Below, piece by piece: positions 54,627 to 63,492 of a stretch of 64,000 bases of DNA. The translations under genes and the position numbers were made by a program. Positions within the stretch are counted from its first letter, which is position 1; each line of letters opens with the position of its first letter. A model generated the notes under the pieces. The model saw only the letters and a list, made by a program, of their open reading frames with translations, did not search any database and was not told where the DNA came from. The DNA comes from an uncultured Acidobacteriota bacterium. Its GTDB lineage: Bacteria > Acidobacteriota > Terriglobia > Bryobacterales > Bryobacteraceae. Location: NCBI GenBank assembly GCA_902825945.1, contig CADECY010000026.1:1-64000 (forward strand), in the 5' to 3' direction.

Positions 54627-56828
54627 ATGCCTCCTCTTGGGTTCCTCCTGCTCGCGCTCGATCTCCCGCTCACGGTCCAGGAGACGGCAGGCGTCGAACG
54701 CGTTGCCGAACCGGTCACATTCGGAGTCCCGCTACCAAAGGGCCTGCTGACCGATACCGCAAAGCTGCGTCTCCACGGCCCCGACGGCCGTCTAGTGCCG
54801 GCGGACTTTAGGGTCGTGAATCGCTGGTGGACCGATGCCGCCACGCAGGCGTCTTCCATTCAGTGGGTCCACTGCGACTTCCTCGCGTCGGTGCCGGCCA
54901 AAGGAAGCGCCGTCTACCGCGTGCGAACCGGCGATGAAGCGCCTCCCCCGCCACCTGCGAAGCTGGAGCTGACCATGAGCGGCGGCGATGTCCGCATCTC
55001 CACCGGACCGCTGCGGTTCACCGTCCATCGCACGGGTCCGCTCCTCGACGGTCCCGGACTCACCGGAGCTGACATGCTCCTGCGTTCCGACGAGCGCATT
55101 TACAAGCTCAGTTCGTGGGCTGCGTCCGATCTCGTCGTGGAAGAGCAGACGCCGATGAAAGTCGTGTTGAAGCGCACCGGATCGCATGGCTGGGCCAACG
55201 GCAAGGACAAAGCGCTGGACTATGTCGCCCGGATCACGGCGTATGCTGGCAAACCGCACATTCGCCTCACGTACAGCATCGTCAACCGGCAGGGCGACAA
55301 GATGAGTGATTTCGTGCGCCTCGATGGATTACGCCTCGAGGCCCAGCTCGACAAGGCGCCGGCGCCGGAGCGGATCGAGCAACTCTCAGCCGCCGAGCCG
55401 CGGCTACCAGGCTGGTTTCAGGCGGGAGGAATCGGATTCGGTGTGCGCTGGTTCTGGCAACTCTATCCGAAGGCGTTCGAGGCGAGAGCGGACGGGCAGG
55501 TCCGGCTCGAGCTGTTTCCCGAGACAGCTCGTCCCCAGAACATCTACAAAGGAGTCGCCAAGACACACGAGATGATTCTGTCGTTCGGGGGCGGGGATCT
55601 GCGCGCCCATCTCGACGATCCGCTCTACGCGGTGGCGCCGCCGAAATGGTACACGCGCGACACCGGTGCGCTCGGACGCTTGGTGGAATCGTCCGCCGAC
55701 GCCATCCGGCCCGAGTATTGGCCGCTCGTGCAACGGTTCGACCGGTGGCTGGCTTCCTCGCGCGATGCGGTGCTCGGCAAGCGCGGCCGCGCCTATCGGT
55801 TTGAAGGGCGAACTTTCGACGAGTACGGCATGTTGAACTTTGGCGACGCGGTCCACAAGATCATCACCGCCAGCGCACGGCCGGACTATGGGGTGCACTG
55901 GGAGACCGAATACTACGACTTTCCGCACGCGCTATTCCTGCACTTTTTCCGCACCGGCGATCTCGTGTCGCTGCGTACCGCCGTGGAGGCCACCGCGCAC
56001 CTCGCCGATGTCGACATTTCCCATCACGATCCCGTCCCGGCGCTGCACGGAGCGCCGCGCACCGGTCCGGGGTTGAACCACTGGACACGCTACTCCAATG
56101 GCGAGTTCACCGCTTCGGCGAGTTGGGCCTTCTACAAGAACGAGAGCTTGTTCGACCGCTACCTGCTCACCGGAGATCTCTGGTCACGCGACGTGGCACG
56201 GCTTTCGGCGGACTTCGGCACCGCCAACAACGGCCTCGATATTCAGAGCAACACCCGCTCGATCGGTCATGGTCTTTTCGCGATGATGAAAGCGTACGAG
56301 GTGTTCGGCGACAAGAAATACCTCGATCGCGCCAACTGGATCATCGATTGCGTGCAGAGCTGGCAGGACGGCGACGAGAACAAGCTGCGCGCGTTGCGTT
56401 GCGGCGTGCGATGGGACCCCCAATTCCGTGGCGGCTACAGCCACCAGTCTTGGATGTATGGGATCGCGCTCGAGGCCGTGTCGCAGGCTTCCTGGACATT
56501 CCATCGCCCCGAAATGCCCTCCTATCTTCGCCGCGCCGCGGACTGGGTGTTCGCGAACCCGAAAGAATGGGATCCGAAGCGCCGCGTGTTTCTCAACGCG
56601 CCAGTCCACTCGGTGATGCTGACACCCGGTTTGGCCTACATCGCAGAGGCCAGCGGCGACAGCAGGTACTGGGATGTGGCGCTCGAGAGCTTTCGAACTC
56701 AAACGGAAGCCGCGCAAGTGACCGACCGGCTGAAGCTGTTCGGGCAGTTGTTCCGCAACTCGCAGCGGTTTCCGTGGTATCTGTCGGTCGAACCAAAGCG
56801 GGCAGGCCGCGACCCCTCGGCGCGGTGA
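54627..56828 (+). CDS. Exo-rhamnogalacturonan-lyase-like (PcRGLX/YetA) protein
   Basis: 733 aa from ATG 54627 (PLGFLLLALDLPLTV, a short signal peptide). The N-terminal RIFT-barrel region (VTFGVPLPKGLLTD, LRLHGPDGRLVPADFRVVNRWW) covers about 1-100. A middle beta domain follows, and an alpha/alpha-barrel from about residue 370 has DFPHALFLHFFRTGD, HDPVPALHGAPR, HYTRYSN-like HWTRYSN, and GLFAMMKAYEVFGD. This three-part layout matches PcRGLX-type exo-lyases that remove disaccharides from rhamnogalacturonan I. Activity on pectin is inferred from the family. Confidence 0.75.
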   Translation: MPPLGFLLLALDLPLTVQETAGVERVAEPVTFGVPLPKGLLTDTAKLRLHGPDGRLVPADFRVVNRWWTDAATQASSIQWVHCDFLASVPAKGSAVYRVRTGDEAPPPPPAKLELTMSGGDVRISTGPLRFTVHRTGPLLDGPGLTGADMLLRSDERIYKLSSWAASDLVVEEQTPMKVVLKRTGSHGWANGKDKALDYVARITAYAGKPHIRLTYSIVNRQGDKMSDFVRLDGLRLEAQLDKAPAPERIEQLSAAEPRLPGWFQAGGIGFGVRWFWQLYPKAFEARADGQVRLELFPETARPQNIYKGVAKTHEMILSFGGGDLRAHLDDPLYAVAPPKWYTRDTGALGRLVESSADAIRPEYWPLVQRFDRWLASSRDAVLGKRGRAYRFEGRTFDEYGMLNFGDAVHKIITASARPDYGVHWETEYYDFPHALFLHFFRTGDLVSLRTAVEATAHLADVDISHHDPVPALHGAPRTGPGLNHWTRYSNGEFTASASWAFYKNESLFDRYLLTGDLWSRDVARLSADFGTANNGLDIQSNTRSIGHGLFAMMKAYEVFGDKKYLDRANWIIDCVQSWQDGDENKLRALRCGVRWDPQFRGGYSHQSWMYGIALEAVSQASWTFHRPEMPSYLRRAADWVFANPKEWDPKRRVFLNAPVHSVMLTPGLAYIAEASGDSRYWDVALESFRTQTEAAQVTDRLKLFGQLFRNSQRFPWYLSVEPKRAGRDPSAR

Positions 56829-56858
56829 TCGCGATGCTCGGGCCCGAACGCGAGTCCG

Positions 56859-58397
56859 TCAACGGGTGAGGCGAATCACCTGCGCGCCCAGCGAGCGGAC
56901 CGCGGCTGGATGGTCGCGCAGCACGGGGATATGCGCCAGGAGCCACTTCCGTTTCATCGGCATGACAACATCGCGTTGACCCGGATGCTGCTTGACATAG
57001 GCGGCGAACTCCGCCTCGAAGGGAATCTGCGAATCGCCCTCCGTGTTGAGCAGGATCGCATCCGGCTCCACCTCGTTGAAGGAGAATACCGGCGTGCCCA
57101 CCGGGCCCTTGTTGATCAGAAGATGACGGGACACCGCGTCACCGTTCCTGCAGAAAACGTTTCGCGGCAATCGAAATCCGTTGACGAGGTACATCCCGTT
57201 CATGGTGTGGACGTCGGTTAGGAAGGTACGCGTGGGACGGGCGTCTGCGTAGGCGAGAAGCACGCGCGCCGATTCGACGGTCTGACCCCATCGGCCCCCC
57301 GACGCTAGGGCAAGAAAGTAGATGCCGGCCATCGCCACGAGGACACAGCGAGCGGTGTTCCGGCCGAATGCCAGCAGCACCGCGGCGGGCATGAGCACAT
57401 TCACACCCAGGGTGGTCCAAGTCCAATGGTGGAATTGGCGGAAGAAGGGCTTGTAGTCCCACGGCACCATGGTTCCCCATCCGAACCAGATCCAGGTGGC
57501 GGCGAGCATGACGAAAAGCATCTTCTGGTCGCGGCTGAACTTGCGCCACGCGAACGAGCTAGCGACGAACAGGAGCATCAAGGAGCCGGCAAACTGCTTG
57601 CTCACGGCACTCACTTCGATTGGCCACCAATAGAAGCGCGGCCCGGAGACTCCTGAGTCGGTGATATCGGCACCCGGCACCGACGTTGCCGCTCCGCCGG
57701 CAGCCAGGCTGAAACGCGCCATGGGGTTGCCCAAGTAATGCCCGTAAACAACCGCTTCGGCCGCCACCGACGCCGCGGCCAGACAGCCCAGAATCAATAC
57801 CGGTTTCGAGAATCGCTTCCAGTCGAACAGTAGCGCGACGGCGGCGGAAATTCCTACCGGAAATAGCATGAGCTCGTGTGTCGCGAAGGCCAAGGCGAGG
57901 ACCGCCGACCCGACGCACCGCATCGCTGGTCCTCCGCGAATCCAACAAGCCACTCCAGCGCCTGTCAGCATGCTGCCCATGTAGGTTGCCGCCGGCAGGG
58001 TTCTGAGGTTCGCTTCGAGTGGGAACAGTGCCGACAGGATCATGGTCGAATTGGTTCGCCAACTGAGCTCATTGGGCCATCCGATGATCCATGCGATCGA
58101 CGCCATCAAGACCAGGGAAACCGCCAAATTGGGCAGGGCCGCCGCGAATTCGGACGTGCCGAAGATGCCGAAGGACGCGCGCACCGCCAGGATGAATGGC
58201 ATCCGGAATTCCCAGTAACAATAGGGGAACCGGTCAAAGGAGTGGGCGTAGCGGGTGTAGAACATGTCGTCCGAACCCACATAGCCGGTCCAAAACAGCC
58301 ATGATGTTCCGGCCCAAAGCCCGAGAAAGCCGGCGACAGCCGCTATCCTGAGTTTGAGATCGGCCACTGGGGGCGGAGCGTGCCCTTGTTCGGTCAT
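56859..58397 (-). CDS. Polytopic membrane glycosyltransferase-like protein
   Basis: 512 aa from ATG 58397. About ten transmembrane helices, with the first loop YVGSDDMFYTRYAHSF holding paired Asp residues as in GT39/GT83/GT87-type lipid-sugar transferases. EFRMPFILAVRASFGIFG follows, and a soluble C-terminal part of about 130 residues (FLTDVHTMNGMYLVNGF). No exact family can be named. It should transfer a sugar from a polyprenyl carrier in the periplasm; acceptor unknown. Convergent with the lyase gene. Confidence 0.6.
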   Translation of the reverse strand: MTEQGHAPPPVADLKLRIAAVAGFLGLWAGTSWLFWTGYVGSDDMFYTRYAHSFDRFPYCYWEFRMPFILAVRASFGIFGTSEFAAALPNLAVSLVLMASIAWIIGWPNELSWRTNSTMILSALFPLEANLRTLPAATYMGSMLTGAGVACWIRGGPAMRCVGSAVLALAFATHELMLFPVGISAAVALLFDWKRFSKPVLILGCLAAASVAAEAVVYGHYLGNPMARFSLAAGGAATSVPGADITDSGVSGPRFYWWPIEVSAVSKQFAGSLMLLFVASSFAWRKFSRDQKMLFVMLAATWIWFGWGTMVPWDYKPFFRQFHHWTWTTLGVNVLMPAAVLLAFGRNTARCVLVAMAGIYFLALASGGRWGQTVESARVLLAYADARPTRTFLTDVHTMNGMYLVNGFRLPRNVFCRNGDAVSRHLLINKGPVGTPVFSFNEVEPDAILLNTEGDSQIPFEAEFAAYVKQHPGQRDVVMPMKRKWLLAHIPVLRDHPAAVRSLGAQVIRLTR

Positions 58398-58555
58398 GAT
58401 TTCTGGGAACTTCAGAGACCTGCCGGGACGCGCGGCCAAATCGTTCCCGATCAGTGTACCGCATCGCGTTCCGAGCGGAGCTTGCTTGATCGGCTACCCA
58501 CTGACGCATATCCCGTGCCGCAGACGGCGCTGCCTGATATGATCGCGTGAACGTC

Positions 58556-61500
58556 ATGTCACGTCCGCATCGCGCCGCGCTCGCATTCTTCTCGACACTC
58601 CCACTGTTCGGCCAAGCCAACACCGGGTCGATCCAGGGCACCGTTCGCGACTCGCTCGACGCCGTGATCCCGTTCGCGTCGGTGACGGCTACCAACACCG
58701 CCACGGGCGTCGCGCGGAACTCGCCCGTCAACGCTTCCGGCGAGTACACGATTCCATTCCTTTCGCCAGGAACCTACACGGTCACGGCCGAAGCGAAGGG
58801 ATTTCGCCGCGCGGCGCTCGATGGCATCGTGGTGCGTGTGGGCGACCGCCTGGCGATCGATCTGAAACTCGATCCCGGTGCCCAAACCGAGGTGGTCACA
58901 GTCCGCGCCACCACGCCCTTACTCGAAGCATCAAGCGTGACCCTCGGACAGGTGGTCGAGACCAAGCAAATCCTCGACCTGCCGTTGAACGGCCGCGACG
59001 CGCTTTCGCTCGCCGCGCTCGCGCCCGGCGTGATTCCACAGGATCCGTCGCCAACAGCCGCGGTGCAGCTAGGCAATACCGTGCCCGGCATCAACGGGTC
59101 GAACTTCGCGACCGCCGGGGTGGCGATCGACGGCGCGAGCAATGGCACCCCGCGCGGCACCACGTATCTGAATATCTACTCGCCGAACGTCGATTCCGTC
59201 GCCGAATTCAAGGTGCAGACCAACTCCATGTCGGCCGAGTTCGGACGTTCGAACGGTGGCACCATCACGATGGTGACCAAATCCGGCACCAACCAGTTCC
59301 ACGGCACGGCATATTGGTTCCTGCGCAATCGCGCGTTCGACGCCAACGACTTCTTCAGCAATCGCGCTGGACTTCCGCTCGGCAAGCTCCATCGCCATCA
59401 GGCGGGCGGCACCATCGGAGGTCCGGTCGTGATTCCGCGCCTCTTCAACGGGAAGGACCGTACGTTCTTCTTCTTCGACTACGAGGCCTACCGCGAGTCG
59501 ATCGGCAATCCGAATACCTTCACCGTGCCCACGGCGCTCGAGCGCACAGGCGACTTCTCGAACACGCTCAACGCGCAGGGCCGGCTGATTCAGATCTTCG
59601 ATCCGTTGAACACCGTCCCGAACGCAAACGGCGTGGGCGTGACGCGGCTGCAGTTTCCCAGCAACACGATTCCACCCGCGCGTATCGATCCGGTGGCGCG
59701 AAGAATGGTGGCGCTGTATCCCCTGCCCACGGTTGTCGCGCCTACTGGTAACCTACCGCTCAATTCGGCGCGCAACAACAAGAACGACACGTTCAACATC
59801 CGCCTCGATCAATACTCGGGCCGCCATCACTTCTTTGGGCGCGGATCATATCAGCAGCCGTGGGTCGGCGAGCCGAATTATTATGGCGGCATCGGCAATC
59901 CCACCAATCCGCCGCTATTACAACGGCGGCGCTTCGCGGGAGTGCAGGACGTCTACACCGTCAGCCCCACCACCATCCTCACCTTCAACTACAACGTGGT
60001 CTATCAGTATGGGACGCGTAGCGCATGGTCCAACGGCTACGACATCACGCAACTCGGTTTCCCGTCGAACTTTCGTGATGGCCAGCAGGTGCGCGCGATT
60101 CCCGTCACCACAGTGACGAGCTTCAGCGGACTCGGCAATGGCGCGCAGAACTACAGCACTCAGACGACCCACACGGTCGACGGCAGCCTCAGCCGGAACT
60201 TCTCGCGCCATCGCCTGAAGACGGGCGCCGAGTTCCGCGCCTTCTACAACAATCAGCTCCAGAACAACAACGGTTCCGGGAGCTTCAGCTTCAGCCAGGC
60301 ATTCACGCAAGGGCCCAACCCCAACCAGGCGAGCGCCACGGCGGGCAACTCGATCGCGACCATGCTGCTCGGGCTTCCCGCCGGCGGCAGCATCACCAAT
60401 CAACCCGCGACATCGTTTCTCAGCTCGTATCCGGCTGTCTACCTGCAGGACGATTTCACTCTGACCCGAACGTTCACGCTCTTCGCCGGTCTGCGATGGG
60501 AAAGCAATTTGACACGCACCGAACGTTACGACCGCATGAGCGTGCTGAATCTGGCCAAGGAATCGCCGATCGCGACACAAGTCCCGCCGCTCGGTTTGAA
60601 AGGCCAGATGGAATACCGCCAGGGCGATCGCCGCCGGCTCATCGATTCAGACAGACGCAACTTGGGTCCGCGGCTCGGATTCGCGTGGCGCGCGCCCGGA
60701 CAGATGGTGGTACGCGCGGCCTACGGTTTGTTCTACGGGCTTTCCGCGGCGGACGCCACCACGTCCACCGCGTTCGCCGATGGCTTCTCGTCGGTCACGA
60801 GCGTGGTCACCTCCCTCAACGACGTGAATCCGTTCCAGACGATGTCAGACCCGTATCCGAACGGAATCCGCCCGCCCGCGACCGCCGGCTCGATGACACC
60901 ATCGCTCAACATCGGGCAAAGCTCGAACTCGGCGATCCTTTCACTCCGAACCGGCCAGTTCCAGCAGTGGAACTTCACACTGCAACGCTCGGTCGGTTCG
61001 AGCCTTCTTCTGGAAGCGGCCTACGCCGGCAACAAGGGATCGCACACGAGCGTGGCCAACATCCAGTTGAACAGTCTCACGGCGGAGCAGATGGCGCTGG
61101 GCGCATTCACGCAGGAATTGGTGCCGAATCCCTTCTTCGGCGTGATCACCGATCCGACATCGGCGCTTTCACGCGAGCAGATCGCGCGGCGCACCTTGAT
61201 GCTGCCGTACCCGCAGTACACCACAATCTCGAGCGAGGCTCCGTCGCTCGGCAGTTCGACTTATCACTCGCTGCAGACGAAGGTCCAGCGCCGCATGGCG
61301 AACGGCTTTACGGTGCTCGTCTCCTACACGCTCGGCAAAACTCTCACCAACGCGACCGGAACCGGCATCGCGGACCCGAACAATCTGCGGGCCGAACGAT
61401 CGGTGGCGTCCTACGACGTGAGTCAGCGGCTGGTGCTCAGCGGCATGTGGGAGCTTCCGGTCGGAGCCGGAAAGCGCGTTGGCAATGGCTGGAGCCGCTC

Positions 61501-61948
61501 GCTCGATCTCCTCCTGGGCCGATGGCAGGTGAACGGCATCGCGGCTTTCCAGAAAGGATTCCCGTTGGCGTTGACGAGCACGGGCGCGCTGCGTCCGGAT
61601 CGTGTGCGCCCGGTGGAGGAACTCACTGGTCCCACGCAACAACGGCTGACGCGCTACTTCGACACGGCGGCATTCGCGATTCCTCGCCAGTTCACCTACG
61701 GCAACAATCCGCCCACATCGCCGGACATCCGCCGGCCGGGCCTGAACAATTTCGACGTGTCGCTGTTCAAGACTTTCCGTTTGATGGAGAAGTTGAGCGC
61801 CCAGTTCCGCTTCGAATCGTTCAACACATTCAACCGCGCGCAGTTCGGCGCGCCGGGTACCCAGAACGGAACGGCCGCGTTCGGCGTGATCACCTTCCAG
61901 CAGAATCAGCCGCGAAAGCTGCAGCTTGCAATGAAAATGATTTTCTAA
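58556..61948 (+). CDS. Oar-like TonB-dependent receptor with CarboxypepD_reg domain
   Basis: 1130 aa from ATG 58556 (GTG 58547 is also possible). Signal peptide to about residue 20 (ends PLFGQA). CarboxypepD_reg domain at about 22-100 (GTVRDSLDAVIPFASV), plug with LPLNGRD near residue 142 and VAEFKVQTNSMSAEFG, hinge GTITMVTKSGTNQFHG, and a barrel ending LAMKMIF with terminal Phe. Two bases separate it from the first PepSY gene, so the three form one unit, perhaps for metal-chelate uptake. Confidence 0.9.
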   Translation: MSRPHRAALAFFSTLPLFGQANTGSIQGTVRDSLDAVIPFASVTATNTATGVARNSPVNASGEYTIPFLSPGTYTVTAEAKGFRRAALDGIVVRVGDRLAIDLKLDPGAQTEVVTVRATTPLLEASSVTLGQVVETKQILDLPLNGRDALSLAALAPGVIPQDPSPTAAVQLGNTVPGINGSNFATAGVAIDGASNGTPRGTTYLNIYSPNVDSVAEFKVQTNSMSAEFGRSNGGTITMVTKSGTNQFHGTAYWFLRNRAFDANDFFSNRAGLPLGKLHRHQAGGTIGGPVVIPRLFNGKDRTFFFFDYEAYRESIGNPNTFTVPTALERTGDFSNTLNAQGRLIQIFDPLNTVPNANGVGVTRLQFPSNTIPPARIDPVARRMVALYPLPTVVAPTGNLPLNSARNNKNDTFNIRLDQYSGRHHFFGRGSYQQPWVGEPNYYGGIGNPTNPPLLQRRRFAGVQDVYTVSPTTILTFNYNVVYQYGTRSAWSNGYDITQLGFPSNFRDGQQVRAIPVTTVTSFSGLGNGAQNYSTQTTHTVDGSLSRNFSRHRLKTGAEFRAFYNNQLQNNNGSGSFSFSQAFTQGPNPNQASATAGNSIATMLLGLPAGGSITNQPATSFLSSYPAVYLQDDFTLTRTFTLFAGLRWESNLTRTERYDRMSVLNLAKESPIATQVPPLGLKGQMEYRQGDRRRLIDSDRRNLGPRLGFAWRAPGQMVVRAAYGLFYGLSAADATTSTAFADGFSSVTSVVTSLNDVNPFQTMSDPYPNGIRPPATAGSMTPSLNIGQSSNSAILSLRTGQFQQWNFTLQRSVGSSLLLEAAYAGNKGSHTSVANIQLNSLTAEQMALGAFTQELVPNPFFGVITDPTSALSREQIARRTLMLPYPQYTTISSEAPSLGSSTYHSLQTKVQRRMANGFTVLVSYTLGKTLTNATGTGIADPNNLRAERSVASYDVSQRLVLSGMWELPVGAGKRVGNGWSRSLDLLLGRWQVNGIAAFQKGFPLALTSTGALRPDRVRPVEELTGPTQQRLTRYFDTAAFAIPRQFTYGNNPPTSPDIRRPGLNNFDVSLFKTFRLMEKLSAQFRFESFNTFNRAQFGAPGTQNGTAAFGVITFQQNQPRKLQLAMKMIF

Positions 61949-61950
61949 CC

Positions 61951-62544
61951 ATGACCTACATTCCCTGGCTGCGCCGCATCCATATGTACCTCGGACTCCT
62001 GAGCTCGACGGCGATCTTCGTCTACGGTGTGACGGGTATCCACGCAACAAGCTTAACGAGGCCCATCGACCGGCCCAAACCCGCGCCGCTCGTAACCTAC
62101 CAGCCGGCGCAGATTGATGGTGCTCTCGACGACAATGCGGCGGCCAAGCAACTCTTCGCGCGGCTCTCCATCCCGATGGCGACACCGCCCGGACAGATCC
62201 GCCGCGATGGCGAGAACAACCTGGTCTTCAACAGCTATCCGCCTTCCGGGATGGTCCGCGTGGTGTTTCTCGAAAAGGAGGGCCGCGCGCGAATCGAGAA
62301 GGTCGATGCCCCGTTCTCCCAGTTGTTGAGCAATCTGCACGAGATCACGATGCGGAATCCCTCAGCGGACCTGCGGGTCCGGCTGTGGAAGTACTACAAC
62401 GAGTTCTCCACCTGGACCCTGCTGCTATTGATCTTCACCGGCGTTTGGCTGTGGATCGCTTCCCGGCCACGCTATCGTTGGGCGCAGCTTTGTTTCGCGC
62501 TGGGCAGCCTGGGCTTCGCGATTCTCTTCGCGGTGGGGAGGTAA
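61951..62544 (+). CDS. PepSY-TM half protein A
   Basis: 197 aa. A first helix with conserved His (LRRIHMYLGLLSSTAIFVYG), a periplasmic PepSY-like segment (about 50-125), the motif LSNLHEIT before a second helix (TLLLLIFTGVWLWIA) and a third helix at the C-terminus. PepSY-TM proteins such as PiuB/FoxB are about twice this length and carry two such units; here the unit is separate. Probable role: reduction of imported chelates in the inner membrane. Three bases before the second half. Confidence 0.78.
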   Translation: MTYIPWLRRIHMYLGLLSSTAIFVYGVTGIHATSLTRPIDRPKPAPLVTYQPAQIDGALDDNAAAKQLFARLSIPMATPPGQIRRDGENNLVFNSYPPSGMVRVVFLEKEGRARIEKVDAPFSQLLSNLHEITMRNPSADLRVRLWKYYNEFSTWTLLLLIFTGVWLWIASRPRYRWAQLCFALGSLGFAILFAVGR

Positions 62545-62547
62545 GCA

Positions 62548-63123
62548 ATGTATCGATTCATCCGGAACATCCATCTGCTCTCCGGGCTGCTCGCAAGCGG
62601 CTATCTGTTCATGTATGCCTGGAGCGCGGTCGAGATGTCGCATCGCCAGTGGTTCGGCCTTCAGCCGAAGGTCACCGAAAGGAAGGTGATGCTCGACGGG
62701 CAGTTCGCGGAGAATCCGCGCGCCGCAGCGCGCGAGTTGATGGACAGGCAGGGGATTCGCGGTGAGTTGCGCAACGTCCAGAAGACCGATTCCGGATTTC
62801 GCATTCGCGTCGTGCGAATCGGCGCGTTCACCGAAGTGGACTACAACCGTGCGTCGGGTGAGGCTTCCATCAAGACATCCGAGACGGCGTTCGGCGGCGC
62901 GCTCGTCCAACTGCACCATGTTGCCGGATTCTGGCATGAGACCGGCTACTTCATCGCGCTTGGCGCCATCGTCGCGGTGGTATCGGTGATCCTGTTCGTG
63001 CTCGGTGCTAGCGGGATTTACCTGTGGTTCAAGATCCATAACGAGCGCGTGACCGGCGGAATCCTGCTGGGCCTGAATCTCGTTTACGCCGTTGGGCTGA
63101 TCATCTGCATGAGCCGAGGCTGA
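62548..63123 (+). CDS. PepSY-TM half protein B
   Basis: 191 aa. Same plan as the preceding protein: helix with His (IRNIHLLSGLLASGYLFMYAW), periplasmic segment, LVQLHHVAGFWHE before the second helix (IALGAIVAVVSVILFVLGASG), then LLGLNLVYAVGLII. Together A and B equal one full PepSY-TM protein, so a heterodimer is likely. A terminator-like hairpin follows at 63174. Confidence 0.78.
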   Translation: MYRFIRNIHLLSGLLASGYLFMYAWSAVEMSHRQWFGLQPKVTERKVMLDGQFAENPRAAARELMDRQGIRGELRNVQKTDSGFRIRVVRIGAFTEVDYNRASGEASIKTSETAFGGALVQLHHVAGFWHETGYFIALGAIVAVVSVILFVLGASGIYLWFKIHNERVTGGILLGLNLVYAVGLIICMSRG

Positions 63124-63173
63124 GATGCCGGGATTGGCCGTGTTCCATGGCCATCACGATTGTGGTTGCCACC

Positions 63174-63195
63174 GGCCGGCCCGAAACCGGCCTTT
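63174..63195 (+). terminator. Possible terminator after the PepSY genes
   Basis: A GGCCGG / CCGGCC stem with a seven-base loop, followed by TTTGTGTT. Short but GC-rich and 51 bases after the stop. Confidence 0.5.
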
Positions 63196-63306
63196 GTGTT
63201 CGTTTTGATGTTCATGTCGTTTGTCGCTTTCACTGCTGCAGGCGTAAGCGAAGGCACGAATCGATCACCGGGACGAGAAAAATGCGATTTCGACGTGACC
63301 GCATGA

Positions 63307-63423
63307 TGGCGAAGTTGGCGCCAAGCCTGGAGCGGCGCGCTTGGCGCAACCCTGCTGGGCGTAGGTCTCATCTACGCTGCCGGACTGATCGCCTTTGATC
63401 GCCTGATCATGAGCCGGGGCTGA
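63307..63423 (+). pseudogene. PepSY-TM C-terminal tail remnant
   Basis: An open stretch of 38 codons with no start: WRSWRQAWSGALGATLL, then GLIYAAGLI and LIMSRG with TGA. It mirrors the end of PepSY half B (GGILLGLNLVYAVGLI, CMSRG), which points to a lost tandem copy. The sequence between 63196 and 63306 shows nothing recognisable. Confidence 0.5.
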
Positions 63424-63492
63424 AAAGCAGATTCTCAACAGCCCGCGCGCGGGCCGCGTTATCATGAACCATCACTCTCGAAGGGGGGCGCT

